DNA of 8,388 nucleotides from Cyanobacteria bacterium UBA11370 (GTDB lineage: Bacteria > Cyanobacteriota > Cyanobacteriia > Cyanobacteriales > Coleofasciculaceae), in assembly GCA_003486645.1 (NCBI GenBank), contig DNGI01000511.1:1-8388 (forward strand), written 5' to 3'. Positions 5,516-8,388 of the stretch are shown in pieces. The translations under genes were made by a program, and so were the position numbers. Within the stretch, counting starts at the first letter, position 1, and each line of letters opens with the position of its first letter. The notes below the pieces were generated by a model, which saw only the letters and a program-made list of their open reading frames with translations, searched no databases and was not told where the DNA came from.

Positions 5516-5626
5516 AAACTGATGGTCTATTCTACAAGAAGACTAGCCACACGGGATATCTTTTTCCCCACCCCCCCACTCTCCACTCCCCATTTTCAAA
5601 TGAGTCAATTTAGCCTTAACAGACGA

Positions 5627-6082
5627 CTAAACATCGCCGCGAATTTCCTCAACTACGCCATCCCGCAGTAGAATTTCGACTTGCATTTTTCGCACTAAAT
5701 TATCCCCAGGTGAGACGCGGAAAAAGCTTTCAATCTGACCTTGATTCACCTCTTGGTCAAGTTCCAGCATTTGGACTTGTTGGAGTTGCTGGAGTTGTTG
5801 ATTTTTCTGCTCTAGTAATTCACTTTTCTTTTGATTAACCTGAAGTTGAATATTTTCGATTTGTTGGGCAGTTTGAGGACCAGTCGGTTTCAAACCTTGT
5901 TTTTGAATTTCTGCGATCGCGCGTTGTCCTTGCAAGTCTAATTGTTGCAGTTGAGCGTCAATTTGGTTAATTTGCGCCTGAAGCTGTTGCTGAACTTCCT
6001 CCTTCCAGCGAGTTGTGACAATGGCTTTAATGTTAACGGGTCGCTTTAAGAGTAGGCTTGATTGAGAATCGTCTACAGTCAT
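5627..6082 (-). CDS. YlqD family coiled-coil protein
   Basis: A soluble protein of 151 residues from the chosen ATG. It begins with a short segment ending in SLLLKRPVNIKAIVTTRW (9-26), continues as long Gln-rich coiled coils (about 27-63 and 70-117, rich in QQLQ and QLQQL), and ends in a small, probably beta-rich domain (IESFFRVSPGDNLVRK then VEILLRDGVVEEI). This layout matches the YlqD family as found in cyanobacteria; the family has no established function. There is no signal peptide or membrane segment. The frame can be opened 23 codons further upstream to a TTG at 6149-6151, but that extension does not look like family sequence and I prefer the ATG at 6080-6082. Neither start has a good Shine-Dalgarno sequence. 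It lies downstream of the acyl-ACP synthetase gene on the same strand, 125 bp away from the ATG, so the two may be co-transcribed. A low-complexity, Gln-rich composition makes family assignment less certain than for its neighbours. Confidence 0.75.
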   Translation of the reverse strand: MTVDDSQSSLLLKRPVNIKAIVTTRWKEEVQQQLQAQINQIDAQLQQLDLQGQRAIAEIQKQGLKPTGPQTAQQIENIQLQVNQKKSELLEQKNQQLQQLQQVQMLELDQEVNQGQIESFFRVSPGDNLVRKMQVEILLRDGVVEEIRGDV

Positions 6083-6207
6083 ATCTGTTGTACTAGGTAG
6101 ATCTGAAGGTTTAAAGAGTTGAACGTTAATCCTCAAGATAGGATAACCCAAGGGTCAGGAGTAAAGGTCAAAAGTTGCCTTCGACCCCTCTAACGTTCTC
6201 ACCTGAA

Positions 6208-8238
6208 TCAGGCAAACATCCCGTTAATAATATCGTGATACTGTTCCATCACAACGGGGCGGCGGATTTTCAACGTCTGAGTCATCATCCCATTTTCTAG
6301 GGAAAAGGGTTCTAGAATCAGCTTAAATGGACCGATACGGTCATCAGGGCGATAGCCAGGGCGATTTTTAACTTCCCGGTTCAATTCTTGCCGGAATAAG
6401 GTCTGAATCTCTTTACTATCTAAGTCAATCCCTGTCCGGAATGCCTCCGTAGGGGTATCGGTTGCCGTTGTTTTCATTTCCTCTGGCAAATGCAGGGATA
6501 GATTTTGTTCACTTGCCCATTGTTTGAGGGCATCGAGATCTGGTACTATCAGGGCACCCAGCGATCGCTGATCTTGACCCACTAGCATAATTTGGTCAAT
6601 ATAAGGACTCCGCAAACACACATCTTCAATGGGTTGCGGCTCGATATTTTCTCCATTGGTCAGTACGATGGTATCTTTTGCCCGTCCCGTTAATACTAAA
6701 TCATTCTGGGGTGTCACCCACCCCAAATCTCCTGTATCAAACCAACCGTCTGCATTAATCGCTTTGGTGGTTGCGTCTGGATTTTGATAATAGCCTTGCA
6801 TAACTTGTGGCCCTCGCACCATCACCAAACCGCGTTGTCCCGTTGGTAAAGGTTTACGGGTTTCGAGGTCAACAATTTGAATTTCCGTTCCTGGCATCGG
6901 TAGTCCAGAGGAAAGACGCAAGTTATGACCAACACGACGAACATTGGTAACGGGAGAGGTTTCTGTAAGTCCATAACCCACTAAAATTTCAACCCCAATA
7001 ATTTCAAAAAAGTTTTCCAAGTGCATAGCGAGGGAACCACCACCGCTGATAATTGTTTTAAGTTCTCCTCCTGTTGCTTCACGCACTTTTTGATAAATGA
7101 GTTTATCAGCTAACGCATGAAGAGGTGTAAGGATTGCAGCTTGAATAGTGGCAGTGATGCGCTGAATGAGTGAAGGGTTTAGTTGGTTAAGACTCAACCC
7201 TTGAGATATCCGTTTTGCCTCAATGTAGCGCTGGCTAATATTAAGGAGAGTATAAACCAATTTCTGTTTATTCGCGGGTTGCTCTCGGAACTGCTTTTGT
7301 ACTCCTTCATAAATCGATTCCCACAATCGAGGAACACCAACCATGTAGATCGGTTTATAGGCTTTTAAGTCCGCTTTCACATGGCGAATGTTTGTATAAA
7401 ACTGAGTACAACCTTGGGAGAGTAAAAAGTATTCAACCGTGCGTTCATAAACGTGCCAAGTCGGGAGAATACTCAGAATGCGATCGCCCACTTGGGGTTG
7501 AATCACAATCCCAAACGTCGTAACTTGGTGGAGTAAGTTTCCATGGGTTAACATCACCCCTTTGGGTTGACCTGTTGTACCAGAGGTGTACATTAAAGTG
7601 GCTAAGGTTTCTCGCTGATGCTGAACTGGGATTAGGGTAGAGGTTGACCCAGTATTCATCAGTTGGGAAAAGTTAAGTACCTTTAGGGTTTCATTAGTAG
7701 CAGGTTGTTCATCGGAGAGTAAAATTACAAACTGAATCGGTAGATCCGTTAAACCCTCTCTAAGTTTATTGAGCGTTTTCGCATCTTCCACCACCAGAGC
7801 AATACTGCCGCTGTGTGCCAATATATAAAGTAGTTCATCCCGATCCGCTTGAGCGCCCCGCACCACATTAGCCGCTCCCGCTGTCATAATACCTTGGTCG
7901 GCAATCATCCAACGGGGACAGTTATCAGCAATTAAGGCAACACGAGGAGGAATATCGGTAGACTCACTACCAATATCCACTCCTACACTGCCTAAAAGCG
8001 CTTGTAATCCAGCCGCAAATTGCTGAATCTGCTGATACAACTCGCCATAGGTTAGCACAACTTCTGGTTGAGTATGAGGGTCTTTTAGAGCAACGACATT
8101 TTTAAATCGTTGAGCTGCAATTGGCCAAATTTCGGGTAAGGATTGTACTGAAGAGTAATCAACAAGATTGGTGAGAAGCGCACGTTCTTGTGCGGTCATC
8201 TGGAAAGAACGAGAAGCAGCAGGATGGTTTTTTAACAT
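6208..8238 (-). CDS. aas: AMP-forming long-chain acyl-ACP synthetase / acyl-CoA ligase
   Basis: A 676-residue ANL-superfamily enzyme that adenylates a fatty acid with ATP and transfers the acyl group to a thiol. Motifs: the P-loop YTSGTTGQPKGVML (217-230), LPTWHVYERT (258-267), GYGLTETSPV (421-430), WFDTGDLGW (499-507), the hinge region LTGRAKDTIVLTNGENIEP (516-534) and a C-terminal lysine candidate in MTQTLKIRRP (K657). Length and the C-terminus fit the cyanobacterial enzyme typified by Synechocystis slr1609, known as acyl-ACP synthetase (Aas), which loads free fatty acids onto acyl carrier protein so that those released from membranes are reused. No signal peptide is seen; relatives are thought to be membrane-associated. 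The ATG at 8236-8238 has a good ribosome site (GGGGAG, 6-nt spacing). A second ATG 13 codons in is possible but lacks such support. The alternative is a plain fatty-acyl-CoA ligase; motifs alone do not separate CoA from ACP use. Confidence 0.92.
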   Translation of the reverse strand: MLKNHPAASRSFQMTAQERALLTNLVDYSSVQSLPEIWPIAAQRFKNVVALKDPHTQPEVVLTYGELYQQIQQFAAGLQALLGSVGVDIGSESTDIPPRVALIADNCPRWMIADQGIMTAGAANVVRGAQADRDELLYILAHSGSIALVVEDAKTLNKLREGLTDLPIQFVILLSDEQPATNETLKVLNFSQLMNTGSTSTLIPVQHQRETLATLMYTSGTTGQPKGVMLTHGNLLHQVTTFGIVIQPQVGDRILSILPTWHVYERTVEYFLLSQGCTQFYTNIRHVKADLKAYKPIYMVGVPRLWESIYEGVQKQFREQPANKQKLVYTLLNISQRYIEAKRISQGLSLNQLNPSLIQRITATIQAAILTPLHALADKLIYQKVREATGGELKTIISGGGSLAMHLENFFEIIGVEILVGYGLTETSPVTNVRRVGHNLRLSSGLPMPGTEIQIVDLETRKPLPTGQRGLVMVRGPQVMQGYYQNPDATTKAINADGWFDTGDLGWVTPQNDLVLTGRAKDTIVLTNGENIEPQPIEDVCLRSPYIDQIMLVGQDQRSLGALIVPDLDALKQWASEQNLSLHLPEEMKTTATDTPTEAFRTGIDLDSKEIQTLFRQELNREVKNRPGYRPDDRIGPFKLILEPFSLENGMMTQTLKIRRPVVMEQYHDIINGMFA

Positions 8239-8244
8239 AAATCA

Positions 8245-8250
8245 CTCCCC
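8245..8250 (-). promoter_or_regulatory. Ribosome binding site of the acyl-ACP synthetase gene
   Basis: GGGGAG on the minus strand, 6 nt before the ATG at 8236-8238. It is the clearest Shine-Dalgarno sequence in the window and decides the start of this gene. Its G-run can pair in a small hairpin with the CCCT just upstream (8255-8258), which could modestly limit access. Confidence 0.65.
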
Positions 8251-8344
8251 TGATAGGGTTCATTGCTTGTGTTTTTACCATATCCCTGTGTGGGTTAAGT
8301 TAGTCTTGGGTAGTAGACAGAATTTTGATTCGTCTGATACTCAA

Positions 8345-8357
8345 TGGGAGCATCCCA
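8345..8357. repeat. Small inverted repeat upstream of the acyl-ACP synthetase gene
   Basis: TGGGA, spacer GCA, TCCCA: 5-bp arms about 107 bp upstream of the start codon, near the window's right edge. It could be an operator, or part of a dispersed cyanobacterial repeat that continues beyond the window. The arms are short. Confidence 0.3.
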
Positions 8358-8388
8358 AATGTGTAATACCAAATCCTATTTAGATAGA

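Larger units (their letters stand above)
5221..5626. other. Repeat-rich intergenic region, about 400 bp
   Basis: No gene with a credible start is seen here. From left to right it holds a heptamer-based tandem repeat (5227-5280), a protein-like open stretch lacking a start (5291-5410), a 29-bp perfect palindrome (5411-5439), an AT-rich stretch, a bulged hairpin that could end the YlqD transcript (5487-5515), and a C-rich run near 5568-5592. I found no convincing promoter for the permease in it. Confidence 0.7.

Noticed and set aside
6166..6186. GGTC/GACC hairpin between the aas and YlqD genes as a terminator
   Set aside because: Only four solid pairs, then a mismatch, and just TTTA follows on the minus strand; too weak to call.
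7183..7368. 61-codon plus-strand open frame
   Set aside because: Antisense to the acyl-ACP synthetase gene, with no independent support.
8168..8383. 71-codon plus-strand open frame at the right edge
   Set aside because: Begins antisense to the aas start and runs through its upstream region; composition is not protein-like and no ribosome site is present.
1..8388. tRNA, rRNA, riboswitch or complete insertion sequence
   Set aside because: No tRNA cloverleaf, rRNA-like stretch, transposase gene or paired terminal repeats flanking a gene were seen on either strand.

Overview
The window looks like chromosomal DNA of a cyanobacterium, probably a filamentous one. The palindrome GCGATCGC (HIP1, highly over-represented in cyanobacteria) occurs six times in 8.4 kb (1478, 3071, 4889, 5913, 6561, 7480), all inside genes. 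Intergenic DNA carries heptameric tandem repeats and a GTAGAGACGTTCC palindrome of the sort dispersed through cyanobacterial genomes. Several proteins are of cyanobacterial type: an acyl-ACP synthetase-like ligase, a YlqD-like protein and a Uma2/DUF820 nuclease.

Layout. Six of the seven genes I accept are on the minus strand. From left to right: an FHA-domain protein (49-528, minus), a MoxR AAA+ ATPase of the YehL type (584-1708, minus), a Uma2-family putative endonuclease (1873-2511, the only plus-strand gene), a DUF5691 protein (2561-4105, minus), an OppB/DppB-type ABC permease (4213-5220, minus), a repeat-rich spacer of about 400 bp, a YlqD-family coiled-coil protein (5627-6082, minus) and an AMP-forming acyl-ACP/acyl-CoA synthetase (6208-8238, minus).

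The genes form three groups. First, DUF5691 and YehL-type MoxR belong to a poorly understood conserved module. In other bacteria it also contains a SWIM zinc-finger protein, a DUF5682 protein and a VWA protein. Here an FHA (phosphothreonine-reading) protein follows the ATPase, and a Uma2 gene with its own strong promoter sits antisense between the two module genes. The SWIM, DUF5682 and VWA partners are not in the window; any continuation would lie left of base 1. Second, the ABC permease stands alone without its ATPase or binding protein, which is common for this family in cyanobacteria. Third, the acyl-ACP synthetase and the YlqD-like gene are head-to-tail and may share a transcript.

The most interesting points are the MoxR/DUF5691/FHA module interrupted by Uma2, the overlapping divergent promoters with a small dyad at 1741-1796, the heptamer repeat forming the annotated N-terminus of the MoxR gene, and a protein-like open stretch without a start codon next to the GTAGAGACGTTCC palindrome at 5291-5439. 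All assignments come from reading motifs by eye; no database search was run.
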